From: Bacillota bacterium
Lineage (GTDB): Bacteria; Bacillota; Clostridia; Christensenellales; Aristaeellaceae
Length of the DNA: 64,000 bases
Direction: 5' to 3'
Assembly (NCBI GenBank): GCA_023413135.1
Contig: JAEZQK010000041.1
Location: forward strand, 7,362-71,361
How positions within the stretch are numbered: the stretch's first letter is position 1; the number at the start of each line of letters is the position of its first letter. Position numbers and translations under genes: made by a program. The notes under the pieces are model-generated. The model was not told the origin of the DNA. It saw only the letters and a program-made list of their open reading frames with translations, and did not search any database. Shown piece by piece: positions 41,161 through 49,109 of the stretch.

Positions 41161-42860
41161 TGAAGAAAATCTACCTGGCCGACCAAGGCATTCTGCCCGG
41201 CATGGACGTTGCCGGGCAGATGAACGCCATTCTTTTTAAAAACTCGCAGGATACGGAATTTCACTTTACGCCCGGCGTGTATCATTTACTTTCCCAAAGC
41301 GCCGCCCCGTTTTCAGCCTCCCTTTCCAACTCCGACCAGCTTCCCGTGCTAAAGGCTGGCCTGCTGCTTTCCAATATGCACCGTATCCGCCTTGTGGGCC
41401 ATGGCGCGACGCTGTTATGCCACGGGCAGCTTTCACCCCTTGCCCTGGTGGACTCCACCCATATTGCCGTCGATGGGCTGACCATTGACTACTCTCCCAC
41501 CCACAATGGGGAAGGGGTCATACTGCAGTCCACCCCCGAATGGGTGGACGTCTCGGTGGATAAAGCGAAGTATCCCTGCAAAATTCAGGAAGAGCGCCTC
41601 TTCTTTTGGAACGGTGAGGAATATACCCCCTATTTCGGAGCCATCGAGTTTGACGCGGACACCCGACGCACCGCCTACCGCACCGGGGACACATTCCGTT
41701 CAAAAAAGCAGGAGGAAATCACCGAAGGTGTCATCCGGTTCCACGGTACATTTGATCCTCTCCCCACCGTGGGCAATTTCCTGACACTGCGCTTCAGTCC
41801 GCGCATCCACCCCGGGATCCTTACGCACCACTGCGAGGACGTATCACTTGACAATATTACCCTGCACAATACCTGCGGCCTGGGGGTGCTGACCCAGTTC
41901 AGCCGGAATTTGCATTATTCCCGCATCGCTATGCGCCCCAACGAGGCAGCCGGCCGCCATGTGACATCCTGCCATGACGATGGTCTGCACTTTTCCAACA
42001 ACTCTGGAAAAATCATCGTCGATGGCTGCCGCTTCCATGGCCTGATGGATGACCCCATCAACGTGCACGGCACCGCGCTGCGCATTAGGGAAATCACAGG
42101 CAAACGCTCGCTGGTTGCGGAATTCGCCCACGGCCAGTCCGCCGCCTTCCCCCTCTGGGCCAAAGCCGGTGACGAAGTTTCCCTGATTGAGCACAATACG
42201 ATGAGCTTCCTTTGTATGCTAAAGGTGGAAAGCTACAGCCTTCTTGCCGGCAGCGCCTGCGCCGTTGCCTTTGCGGGTGAACTGCCTTCCTCGTTAAAGC
42301 CTGGCGACGCGCTGGAAAACCTTGATAACACGCCGGAAGTGGATATCCGAAACTGCTGCTTCGGTTCCTGCCGGGCCAGGGGCATCCTTGTTTCCACACC
42401 TCAAAAAGCCGTGATTGAAAACAATGTGTTCGAATCCTCCGGCTGCGCCATTTTGATCCCCGGGGACGCCAATTATTGGTTTGAGTCCGGGGCTTGCCAT
42501 GATGTAACCATCAGCAAAAATCACTTTACCGACGGCTGCATGATCTCCATGTACCAATTTTGCGAGGGCATCATCAGCATCTGCCCCGAAATCCCCGCGC
42601 CGCAAATAGATCTGCCCTTCCACAAAAACATACGTATTGAGGAAAATATGTTCCACGCTTTTGACGCGCCAATACTATACGCCCTTAGCGTAAATGGCCT
42701 GACATTTACAAACAACACCATTATACGAAGCCATGCCTATGCGCCCTGGCATCCCCGCCGGGCCATGGCTACCTTGAAAGCCTGCATGGATGTGCAGATA
42801 GCGGATAACGTGTTTGTGGGGGATGTTCTCTCCACCGAGGTTGTTCAGGAAGCGTTATGA
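41160..42860 (+). CDS. GH110-like right-handed beta-helix glycosidase (alpha-1,3-galactosidase family)
   Basis: A 566-residue cytosolic beta-helix protein. The central region carries the motifs I associate with GH110 alpha-1,3-galactosidases, which remove the terminal galactose of blood-group B or linear alpha-Gal epitopes: SCHDDGLHFSNNSGKI (His272, Asp273, Asp274) and FHGLMDDPINVHGTALRI (Asp297, Asp298). Repeated beta-coil segments follow (DIRNCCFGSCRARGILVST, IENNVFESSGCAILI). It is translationally coupled to the preceding six-hairpin-like gene. Other parallel beta-helix glycan enzymes remain possible; the DDxxNVHGT motif is the main argument. Confidence 0.75.
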   Translation: MKKIYLADQGILPGMDVAGQMNAILFKNSQDTEFHFTPGVYHLLSQSAAPFSASLSNSDQLPVLKAGLLLSNMHRIRLVGHGATLLCHGQLSPLALVDSTHIAVDGLTIDYSPTHNGEGVILQSTPEWVDVSVDKAKYPCKIQEERLFFWNGEEYTPYFGAIEFDADTRRTAYRTGDTFRSKKQEEITEGVIRFHGTFDPLPTVGNFLTLRFSPRIHPGILTHHCEDVSLDNITLHNTCGLGVLTQFSRNLHYSRIAMRPNEAAGRHVTSCHDDGLHFSNNSGKIIVDGCRFHGLMDDPINVHGTALRIREITGKRSLVAEFAHGQSAAFPLWAKAGDEVSLIEHNTMSFLCMLKVESYSLLAGSACAVAFAGELPSSLKPGDALENLDNTPEVDIRNCCFGSCRARGILVSTPQKAVIENNVFESSGCAILIPGDANYWFESGACHDVTISKNHFTDGCMISMYQFCEGIISICPEIPAPQIDLPFHKNIRIEENMFHAFDAPILYALSVNGLTFTNNTIIRSHAYAPWHPRRAMATLKACMDVQIADNVFVGDVLSTEVVQEAL

Positions 42861-42923
42861 CCTTTACGCGCCCCCCTCCGACATGCTACAATATTCTTTG
42901 CCCATGTATGGAGGAGGATTTTT

Positions 42924-44324
42924 TTGCACCGCTTTTCCCATTCTCTGCGCCCCGTGTTCCGCTGGGATGCCGCTTTCACAAAGCGCCTTTTGCTGGTAGC
43001 CCTGCCCATTATGTTTCAGAACCTTGTCGCATCGTCTTTGCATATTATCGACGGGATCATGGTCAGCGGGCTCGGCACCGCGCCTTATGCCGCCGTGACG
43101 CAGATGTCACGGTTCATGTTTCTGTTCAACCTTACGCTATTTGGCGTTATTTCAGGCAGCAGCATCTTCCTGTCCCAGCTCTGGGGCAGGAAGGACATCG
43201 CCGGCATGCGCAGCGTCATGGGCATGTGCCTGCGCATCACACTGCCTTTGGCTATTTTGTTTGGCGGAGCCGCCGTTCTGCTCCCCCATTTGGTGGTTGG
43301 CTTTTTCCTGCCGCCGGGGGAAAGCGCCGGCTATGCCCGCCAATACCTGAACGTAGTGGCATTTGGCATGATGATTACCGCCGTGGATACGGTATACGCC
43401 AGCGCCATGAAATCCAGCGAGCAGACGTTTGTGCCCATGCTGGCGGGCATTGCCGCCATCCTCACCAATACAGTTCTCAACTATATCCTGATCTATGGCA
43501 AGCTGGGCATACCCGCCCTGGGGGTAAGAGGGGCGGCCATCGCTACGGTCATTTCCGCAGGCGTGTCCCTGTCCGTCAACGTCGGGGTTTCCTATACTTT
43601 GAAGCTGCCGTCGGCGGCAAAGTTGTCTCAGCTTTTAAGCTTTGACGGCGCGTTTTTCAAAAGATACCTGAAAACCGTCTTCCCCGTTATCCTCAATGAA
43701 GGCTTCTGGGCGCTGGGCTACACCATGTACAGCGTTTTCTTCGGCCGGCTGGGGGATAACGCGGTAGCCGCCCAGGGCATCTACAATACGGTGGATCAGC
43801 TGATCTTTGTCATGATCTACGGCCTGATGCACGCCACCGCCATCGTGGTGGGCCGGAGTATCGGCGCGGGAGACAGGGAGGAAGCATACCTATATGCCAG
43901 GCGGCTGCTGCTTGCCGCCGTGTGCCTGGGCATTGCCATGGGAACCGTCATGCTTTTGACCCGCCACCGGCTGGTGATGCTGTTTCATGATATATCCCCA
44001 CAGGCGCAAAGCCTGGCCACCGTCTTTCTGGCTTACGCCGGCTTTTTCGCCTGGGCCAGGGCCTTCAATTGCGTGAATGTGGTGGGTGTATTGCGTTCCG
44101 GCGGGGATACGGTGTTTACCATGCTGCTGGATGTGGGCAGCATCTGGTGCATTGGCGTGCCGGTGGTAGGTTTGGCCGCGCTGGTTTTCCGCTGGCCGGT
44201 GGAAACCGTATTCCTTTGCACCGCCGTGGAAGAACTGCCCAAGATCATTATTGGCCTAAAGCGCATGCTCAGCAAAAAATGGATCAACGATCTGACCCGC
44301 AGGCCCCAAGAGGATGCGGCCTGA
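42924..44324 (+). CDS. MATE family multidrug/metabolite efflux protein
   Basis: A 466-residue membrane protein with twelve helices in two related halves, exporting substrates against a cation gradient. Typical segments are LVALPIMFQNLVASSLHIIDGIMVSGLG and, after the midpoint, FPVILNEGFWALGYTMYSVFFGRLG. The start is TTG 42924, seven bases after GGAGGAG. A weak promoter (TTACGC-17-TACAAT, 42864-42892) may drive it. The amino-acid kinase gene follows after 20 bases. The substrate is not predictable. Confidence 0.94.
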   Translation: MHRFSHSLRPVFRWDAAFTKRLLLVALPIMFQNLVASSLHIIDGIMVSGLGTAPYAAVTQMSRFMFLFNLTLFGVISGSSIFLSQLWGRKDIAGMRSVMGMCLRITLPLAILFGGAAVLLPHLVVGFFLPPGESAGYARQYLNVVAFGMMITAVDTVYASAMKSSEQTFVPMLAGIAAILTNTVLNYILIYGKLGIPALGVRGAAIATVISAGVSLSVNVGVSYTLKLPSAAKLSQLLSFDGAFFKRYLKTVFPVILNEGFWALGYTMYSVFFGRLGDNAVAAQGIYNTVDQLIFVMIYGLMHATAIVVGRSIGAGDREEAYLYARRLLLAAVCLGIAMGTVMLLTRHRLVMLFHDISPQAQSLATVFLAYAGFFAWARAFNCVNVVGVLRSGGDTVFTMLLDVGSIWCIGVPVVGLAALVFRWPVETVFLCTAVEELPKIIIGLKRMLSKKWINDLTRRPQEDAA

Positions 44325-44344
44325 TCATAGTGGAGGAGACCACA

Positions 44345-45163
44345 ATGGAATTTGAACTCGTAGGCAAAATCGGCTCCATGGCACTGATCCGCAAAGAGGA
44401 CAACGACATCGACTACAACATTTTTTCCAGGCTGGGCGCAGAACTTACGCCCGGCATGATCTGGGTCACCTCCGGCGCTACGGAGATCGGGCGGCTGGAC
44501 TATATGAAGCGCACCGGCCGGGAATTGAGCGGCGACCCCGAGCAGGATAAGACCGACTACGCCGCCCAGGGCCAGTCCATCCTGATGCAGAACTACCGCC
44601 AGTTCATCCGCCCGGAATACAGCGTTCGGCAGGTGCTGGTGGAGCATACCCATTTCAACGACCCGGAGAAGCGGGAGCACATCCACAAACTGCTGGTAAG
44701 GGCTGCCCAGCAGGGGGCCATCCCCATCATCAACTATAACGACCCCGTCAGCGACGAGGAAAACCGCAAAATGGAGCTGGCCCACCGCCGTCAAAGCGGG
44801 GAGCCTGTCTATGAGTGTGTAGATAACGATGAGACCGCCGCGGTTATCGCTGGCCTGGTCAAGGCGAAAATGCTGGTGCTGCTTACCTCCACCGAGGGCA
44901 TCTATCAAAACCCCGCCGATCCCAATACCCTTGTGCGGGAAGTTACAGGCAAGACCATCGAAGAAGTCGTATCCGCCGTGCGGGCGCTGCAACTCAATTG
45001 TGTGGGCGCCAGCCGCGCCGGGGCCAACGGCGCCCGGGCAAAGCTGGAATACGCATTGGGCCCCATCCAACGGGGCACCACCGTCATCATCGGCCACGCC
45101 AGGCACCACCTGCGCGACCTCATCAAAGGATCCGTACCCTGTACCAGGCTCGGGCTTGAGTAG
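44345..45163 (+). CDS. Amino-acid-kinase family protein, glutamate-5-kinase-like, no PUA domain
   Basis: A 272-residue kinase of the aspartate/glutamate/uridylate kinase fold. It shows GMIWVTSGATEIG, AAQGQSILMQNYRQF, a VDNDETAAVIAGLVKAKMLVLLTSTEGIY segment and a late GANGARAKLEYA segment that resemble the N-terminal domain of ProB. The PUA domain of typical ProB is absent and no proA is nearby, so proline synthesis is not certain. The start follows GGAGGAG and lies 20 bases after the MATE gene. A double-hairpin repeat begins directly after its TAG stop. Confidence 0.8.
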   Translation: MEFELVGKIGSMALIRKEDNDIDYNIFSRLGAELTPGMIWVTSGATEIGRLDYMKRTGRELSGDPEQDKTDYAAQGQSILMQNYRQFIRPEYSVRQVLVEHTHFNDPEKREHIHKLLVRAAQQGAIPIINYNDPVSDEENRKMELAHRRQSGEPVYECVDNDETAAVIAGLVKAKMLVLLTSTEGIYQNPADPNTLVREVTGKTIEEVVSAVRALQLNCVGASRAGANGARAKLEYALGPIQRGTTVIIGHARHHLRDLIKGSVPCTRLGLE

Positions 45164-45222
45164 CCAGGGGACTCTGTCCCCTGGACCCCTGCTCAAGGGA
45201 TAAAACCCCTTGAGAATCCCCA
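45164..45222 (+). repeat. Stop-codon-linked double-hairpin repeat, copy 2
   Basis: CCAGGGGAC with GTCCCCTGG (45164-45184) begins at the base after the kinase stop codon; a second stem TCAAGGGG-like with CCCCTTGA follows (45193-45213), then GAATCCCCAT. Order and spacing match the copies at 30312-30370 and 52808-52868. Bases 45225-45354 hold nothing recognisable. Confidence 0.78.
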
Positions 45223-45354
45223 TATCAATAAAGAAAATTATGCTGATACTTTGAAAATTATGGAATGTGGATGATTACAAATTGCATACCTGTTTCATCC
45301 CGGCTGCCAAGCCTAAGTGGGAGATAGATAATCAAACTGCAAAGCCGTATGCTA

Positions 45355-45550
45355 TTGGCTTATCTGCCGGAGATTATGATTGCATGGAAAACCCATTCAC
45401 CTTCGCCTGAATGCCGTAGGGGCGATTAGCAATCGCCCGCCAAGTGACATATCCTGACCGCAACATGCGGGCGATTAATAATCGCCCCTACGGCGTTGTT
45501 TGTTTATTGACTTCTCCCCCAGGGATTATGAAATTCGTAGCTTCTGTAGT
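45355..45550 (+). repeat. Composite REP-containing element, copy 2
   Basis: Starts TTGGCTTATCTGCCGG, carries CCCATTCACC and ATGCCGTAGGGG, then a core of two inverted REP palindromes of the GATTA class (45416-45443 and 45468-45496), then CCTACGGCGTTG and a second near-copy of the opening motif (TTGACTTCTCCCCCAGGG). The core is nearly identical to copy 3 in the opposite orientation. Bases 45551-45657 show nothing further. Confidence 0.85.
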
Positions 45551-45657
45551 TGGCAATCCGCTAGCAACCTGCTGAAAAGTCCACATTATTGCCCAACTTT
45601 TAGATTACCCATTTCTGCCTTGTCCGCCGAACCATCCCCCAAAATGAGAAAACCCCC

Positions 45658-45714
45658 TTGACGCATTCCCTATTACTCCTTATAATTGCTTTTGTAAGTA
45701 ATTATAAGGAGTAA
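45658..45714 (+). promoter_or_regulatory. Promoter with perfect 15-bp inverted repeat spanning -10 and ribosome site
   Basis: TTGACG (45658-45663) and TATAAT (45681-45686) are 17 bases apart. TTACTCCTTATAATT (45673-45687) and AATTATAAGGAGTAA (45700-45714) are perfect inverted repeats 12 bases apart. The left arm covers the -10 element and the right arm the ribosome site of the HTH gene. Either a repressor operator or an RNA hairpin masking the ribosome site would give control of the gene that follows. Confidence 0.8.
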
Positions 45715-45719
45715 TGATT

Positions 45720-46166
45720 ATGCCTGAAAAATATTACACCGCAGAACAGGCGGCCGATCTTTTAAAAATACATATCAAAACCATCCAGCGCTACATCCGG
45801 GAAGGCAAGCTTCGCGCCAACAAGGTAGGCAAAAGCTGGCGCATCACCGGTCACGACCTGAGCGTTTTTGCCGAAGGAACACAGGAGCGCGCCGACAGCC
45901 CGATGGATATGAAAATCACGCCGGCGGAGCGTATCAAAATCTCCGCCGTGGTGGATATTGAGGCTGCCGGCAAGGAGGAAGCCATACGCATCATGAACAC
46001 GCTGACCGCCGTCATGAACGTCAAACCTCCGGAATATGGCGCATCCTCCTTAACAGTGCAATATCTGGAGCCGGAGCGAAAAATCCGGATCATGCTGTGG
46101 GGCAATCCCCCCTTCATGGAAGCGGTGATGTCCTGTATCGCAGCGTTGACGGACTATAGGGACTAA
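45720..46166 (+). CDS. Helix-turn-helix (excisionase/MerR-like) DNA-binding protein
   Basis: A 148-residue protein with an N-terminal excisionase-type winged helix (YYTAEQAADLLKIHIKTIQRYIREGKLRANKVGKSWRI, about residues 4-43) and a C-terminal alpha/beta domain of about 85 residues that I do not recognise. I choose ATG 45720, eight bases after AAGGAG; ATG 45714 is too close to the site. The palindrome over its promoter suggests autoregulation. The DUF4180 gene follows after 18 bases, a pairing found in other clostridia. Confidence 0.85.
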   Translation: MPEKYYTAEQAADLLKIHIKTIQRYIREGKLRANKVGKSWRITGHDLSVFAEGTQERADSPMDMKITPAERIKISAVVDIEAAGKEEAIRIMNTLTAVMNVKPPEYGASSLTVQYLEPERKIRIMLWGNPPFMEAVMSCIAALTDYRD

Positions 46167-46184
46167 TATAAGGGGATCGATCGT

Positions 46185-46547
46185 ATGACCTATATCATAG
46201 AACAGGGAATCAAGGCAGCGGTGCTCGCCGACCAGGAAAAATGGAATACCGTGCAGGATGCTTTGGACTGCATGGCGGCGGCCTCATACGATGGCTGTAT
46301 AGGAGTCATCGTACCCAAGGAATGCCTTCCGGAGGACTTTTTCTGCCTGCGGACAGGACTTGCCGGCGAGTTACTGCAAAAATTCACCACCTATAATATG
46401 AAAATCGCCGTTACCGGCGATTTCAGCGGCTATTCAAGCCAGAGCTTAAGAGACTTTATCTACGAGAGCAACATGGGCCGCCAGGTGTTTTTCAAGGCGA
46501 CGGCAGAGGAAGGGATGGCGGCGTTCATAAAGGCAATTGCCCGCTAA
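46185..46547 (+). CDS. DUF4180 protein
   Basis: A 120-residue soluble protein of unknown function. It carries the DUF4180 hallmark in the second half: PEDFFCLRTGLAGELLQKFTTYNMKIAVTGDFS followed by SLRDFIYESNMGRQVFF. The start follows AGGGGATCG. It is cotranscribed with the HTH gene upstream and may be the effector or sensor partner of that regulator; that is inference from position. Confidence 0.9.
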   Translation: MTYIIEQGIKAAVLADQEKWNTVQDALDCMAAASYDGCIGVIVPKECLPEDFFCLRTGLAGELLQKFTTYNMKIAVTGDFSGYSSQSLRDFIYESNMGRQVFFKATAEEGMAAFIKAIAR

Positions 46548-46563
46548 ACAGCAGCCCACACGG

Positions 46564-46770
46564 TCACCGCTTGCTTTCCTCCTTGAATACCAGGCCGTGC
46601 TCCATGAGCACGGCTTTTAAAATGCGCAATGCCTTGGGGCCAAAGCCATGCAACGCCAACAGTTCGGATTCTTTGAAGTGCTTAAGCTGCTCCAGCGTTG
46701 TGATGCCCGCGGCTTGCAGCGCACGATGGGCCGGCGCACTTATTTTGATGGAAGACAGTTCAGGCAGCAT
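46564..46770 (-). CDS. Small helix-hairpin-helix protein
   Basis: A 68-residue protein resembling the C-terminal domain of RNA polymerase alpha and other HhH DNA-binding folds: ISAPAHRALQAAGITTLEQLKHFKESELLALHGFGPKALRILKAVL. Similar stand-alone proteins are common in Bacillota and are usually labelled DNA-binding; the true function is unknown. It lies just downstream of aroK on the same strand and may be transcribed with it. Confidence 0.82.
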   Translation of the reverse strand: MLPELSSIKISAPAHRALQAAGITTLEQLKHFKESELLALHGFGPKALRILKAVLMEHGLVFKEESKR

Positions 46771-46791
46771 AATACCTCCGGCATATCAGCG

Positions 46792-47310
46792 CTATACTTC
46801 ACCCATGAATTTCAAAACCAGTTTTTCCAGGTTCATGATGCCGTTGGTATAGCCCTGTGAGTTGTCCAGAATGGCGTCAGCCACCTTGCGGTAGGTGTCG
46901 ATGCGATTTTCGTACAGCCGCACCACCTCATCCTTGCCTTTTAATGCCAGCATGGGCCTCCGGTCCAGCTTAATGTCGGACAGGATTTCCTCCAGCGGCC
47001 TGTCGATTAAGATAATAATGCCCTGGTTGCGCATGATGAGCCGGTTTTCCTCACGCATCACCATACCGCCGCCGGTGGAAACGATGGCCGGGCTCTGGTC
47101 CGCCAGGTACATTAAAATGTTGGTCTCCGCGTTGCGGAAGGCCTGTTCACCCGGCCCGTCAAATATCTGCTGCACGGTCATGCCCGTCATATCGGTGATC
47201 ATGGTATCGGTATCCACATACGGCACACCCAGCCTTCCCGCCAAGCGCTTGCCCAGGCTGCTTTTGCCGCTGCCGGGCATCCCAATCAGGAAAACGTGAC
47301 GGTCCATCAT
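46792..47310 (-). CDS. aroK: Shikimate kinase
   Basis: This 172-residue enzyme phosphorylates shikimate in the common aromatic pathway. Walker A is GMPGSGKSS (about residues 10-18), followed by DTDTMI, the shikimate-binding Arg in FRNAET, STGGGMVM, and the LID-region RRPML. Length and order are typical. The start overlaps the chorismate mutase stop by four bases (ATGA), so the two aromatic genes are coupled and follow the two-component system on one transcript. Confidence 0.96.
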   Translation of the reverse strand: MMDRHVFLIGMPGSGKSSLGKRLAGRLGVPYVDTDTMITDMTGMTVQQIFDGPGEQAFRNAETNILMYLADQSPAIVSTGGGMVMREENRLIMRNQGIIILIDRPLEEILSDIKLDRRPMLALKGKDEVVRLYENRIDTYRKVADAILDNSQGYTNGIMNLEKLVLKFMGEV

Positions 47311-47594
47311 AGTGCATCACCCCGATTCAGCATGCTCTCCTGCGCAAGGCGGCTTAGGCGCATAATTTCTATAAACAGCGCCCTCACGCTTTGCTCCAGC
47401 GTTTTATCGGAAAGCATTTCCACCCGGGTCAATAAAACCTGTTCCTCCCGGTCCGCATCCAACACAGGTAAATTGTTTTCCCGCTTATATTCCGCTACCC
47501 GGCGGCTTACCTCCATGCGCCGCTCGAACAGCTTCGTAAGTTCCCGGTCGATTTCGTTAATCTCCCGCCTAAGCGCGGCAATATCCCCGCTCAT
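47307..47594 (-). CDS. Chorismate mutase, AroQ type
   Basis: This 95-residue helical enzyme converts chorismate to prephenate, the branch to phenylalanine and tyrosine. The AroQ pattern is clear: LRREINEIDRELTKLFERRMEVSRRVAEYK with active-site Arg and Lys, followed by REEQVL and a closing helix IEIMRLSRLAQ. It stands alone rather than fused to prephenate dehydratase. It overlaps the histidine kinase stop and the shikimate kinase start by four bases each. Confidence 0.93.
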   Translation of the reverse strand: MSGDIAALRREINEIDRELTKLFERRMEVSRRVAEYKRENNLPVLDADREEQVLLTRVEMLSDKTLEQSVRALFIEIMRLSRLAQESMLNRGDAL

Positions 47595-49084
47595 GGGGTT
47601 TCCTCCTCCTGTTCCGGCTTATCCCGGCCGGCCTTGTCCTTCCCCTTTTCCAGGGTGAATTCGAAGGCGGCCCCCCTTTCCGTGGGCAAAAGGCGGATCG
47701 TTTGCCCGTGGGCTTCAAGAATGCGCCGGCAGATACTCAGGCCCAGCCCCGTGCCCTTGCCCGAGGTATGAGCCTTGTCCGCCTTGTAAAACCGTTCAAA
47801 AATGTGGGGCTGGTCCTGGGGCAGGATGCCCGAGCCGTTATCGACCAGGCTGATAAATGCCTGCCTGCCTTCCACACGCGTCCGCCAGGTGATTTTTCCT
47901 TTTTCGGGAGTGAACTTCAGCGCGTTATCCAGAAGATTCACCACCACCTGCTCGATGCGGTCGCTATCCCCCCAACAATAGCACTGTTCCTGCTGAAAAT
48001 CAACATCCACTTCCAATTGTTTGTGATCGATATCCGATATACGCCGGATCAGCGCCCGGCGGATCATTTCATTGACGTCAAAATTCTGGTAATTTGGTTT
48101 GGCCTCCCCCTGCTCCATGCGGCTCAAGTCCAAAAGGTCGGCAATGAGCTTGGTAAGGCGCTTGGCCTCATCCCCCACGATTTTCAGGTATTTGGGATGC
48201 TCCTCCGGGGGAATGGTGCCATCCTGCATGCCTTCCAGAAAGCCTTGGATGCTGGTCATGGGGGAGCGCAGCTCATGGGATACGTTGGCCACAAACTCCC
48301 TGCGGGAATCCTCCGTGCGCTTTAGCTGCCCGGCCATGGAGTTGAAGGAGGCTGCCAGTTCCCGGATCTCCAGCACGCCTTCCGCCTCTGCCCTTACATC
48401 AAACTTGCCTCTGGCCATTTCCCTTGCAGCCTGGGACATACTTTTCAGTGGGTTCGTCAGTTGCTTGGTGATGAAAAACACGCTCACCACCCCCAGCAGC
48501 ACGGCGATACCGGCCCCGGCCAGCACCTGCCAGACAAGGTTTTTGAACTCCGCCTCCACCACCTGGACGCTGGTGTGGATAAATACCGCTCCAAGTACAG
48601 CTCCATTTTGCTCCCAGGGTACCGCCACGGTGAATACGGGGCCACCCAAGCCAGGCACATAGGTGCGCAGCTGCACTTCCTTGCCGGAGAGTACCTTGCT
48701 CATGGCATCCGCAATCTCCTGATCGCTTAATGTCTGCGCAATGTCGATATTATCCCGCAGGGTCGCTATCAGATTATGCAGAACGTTCCTGTACCGGTCC
48801 ACCACCAGAATGAAGGAGCCGAATTCGTCGTATACCTTCTTCGCCTTCCATTGCATGTATTGTTCCACCGGGGATTCCAGGCCGAAAAACCTGTCCCAAT
48901 CGTCTATATCGATCTGCCCGGCCAGGTAGGCGATCTCCTGAGCCTGGCTTTTCAGCTCTTCCATGCGGGCGTTGATCCTGTCATTCTTGATGGTGACATA
49001 GGAAAGCATGGCCCATACGGTAATGAGCGTAAGCAGTAGCCCAAGGAACACGGAAAACAGCCGGGCAAACATGCTGCGGAACAT
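47591..49084 (-). CDS. Sensor histidine kinase
   Basis: A 497-residue membrane sensor. TM1 is at about 8-31, an extracytoplasmic sensing domain follows to about 183, TM2 is at about 184-207, then HAMP, the dimerisation domain with phospho-acceptor His270 in FVANVSHELRSP, and the ATPase domain with NLLDNALKFTP, DNGSGI and GTGLGL boxes. The order resembles WalK/ResE/PhoR-type kinases, but it lacks a recognisable cytoplasmic PAS domain. It follows the response regulator by 25 bases. The signal is unknown. Confidence 0.95.
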   Translation of the reverse strand: MFRSMFARLFSVFLGLLLTLITVWAMLSYVTIKNDRINARMEELKSQAQEIAYLAGQIDIDDWDRFFGLESPVEQYMQWKAKKVYDEFGSFILVVDRYRNVLHNLIATLRDNIDIAQTLSDQEIADAMSKVLSGKEVQLRTYVPGLGGPVFTVAVPWEQNGAVLGAVFIHTSVQVVEAEFKNLVWQVLAGAGIAVLLGVVSVFFITKQLTNPLKSMSQAAREMARGKFDVRAEAEGVLEIRELAASFNSMAGQLKRTEDSRREFVANVSHELRSPMTSIQGFLEGMQDGTIPPEEHPKYLKIVGDEAKRLTKLIADLLDLSRMEQGEAKPNYQNFDVNEMIRRALIRRISDIDHKQLEVDVDFQQEQCYCWGDSDRIEQVVVNLLDNALKFTPEKGKITWRTRVEGRQAFISLVDNGSGILPQDQPHIFERFYKADKAHTSGKGTGLGLSICRRILEAHGQTIRLLPTERGAAFEFTLEKGKDKAGRDKPEQEEETP

Positions 49085-49109
49085 GGACGCCTCCGATATT
49101 TCAGCGGTA

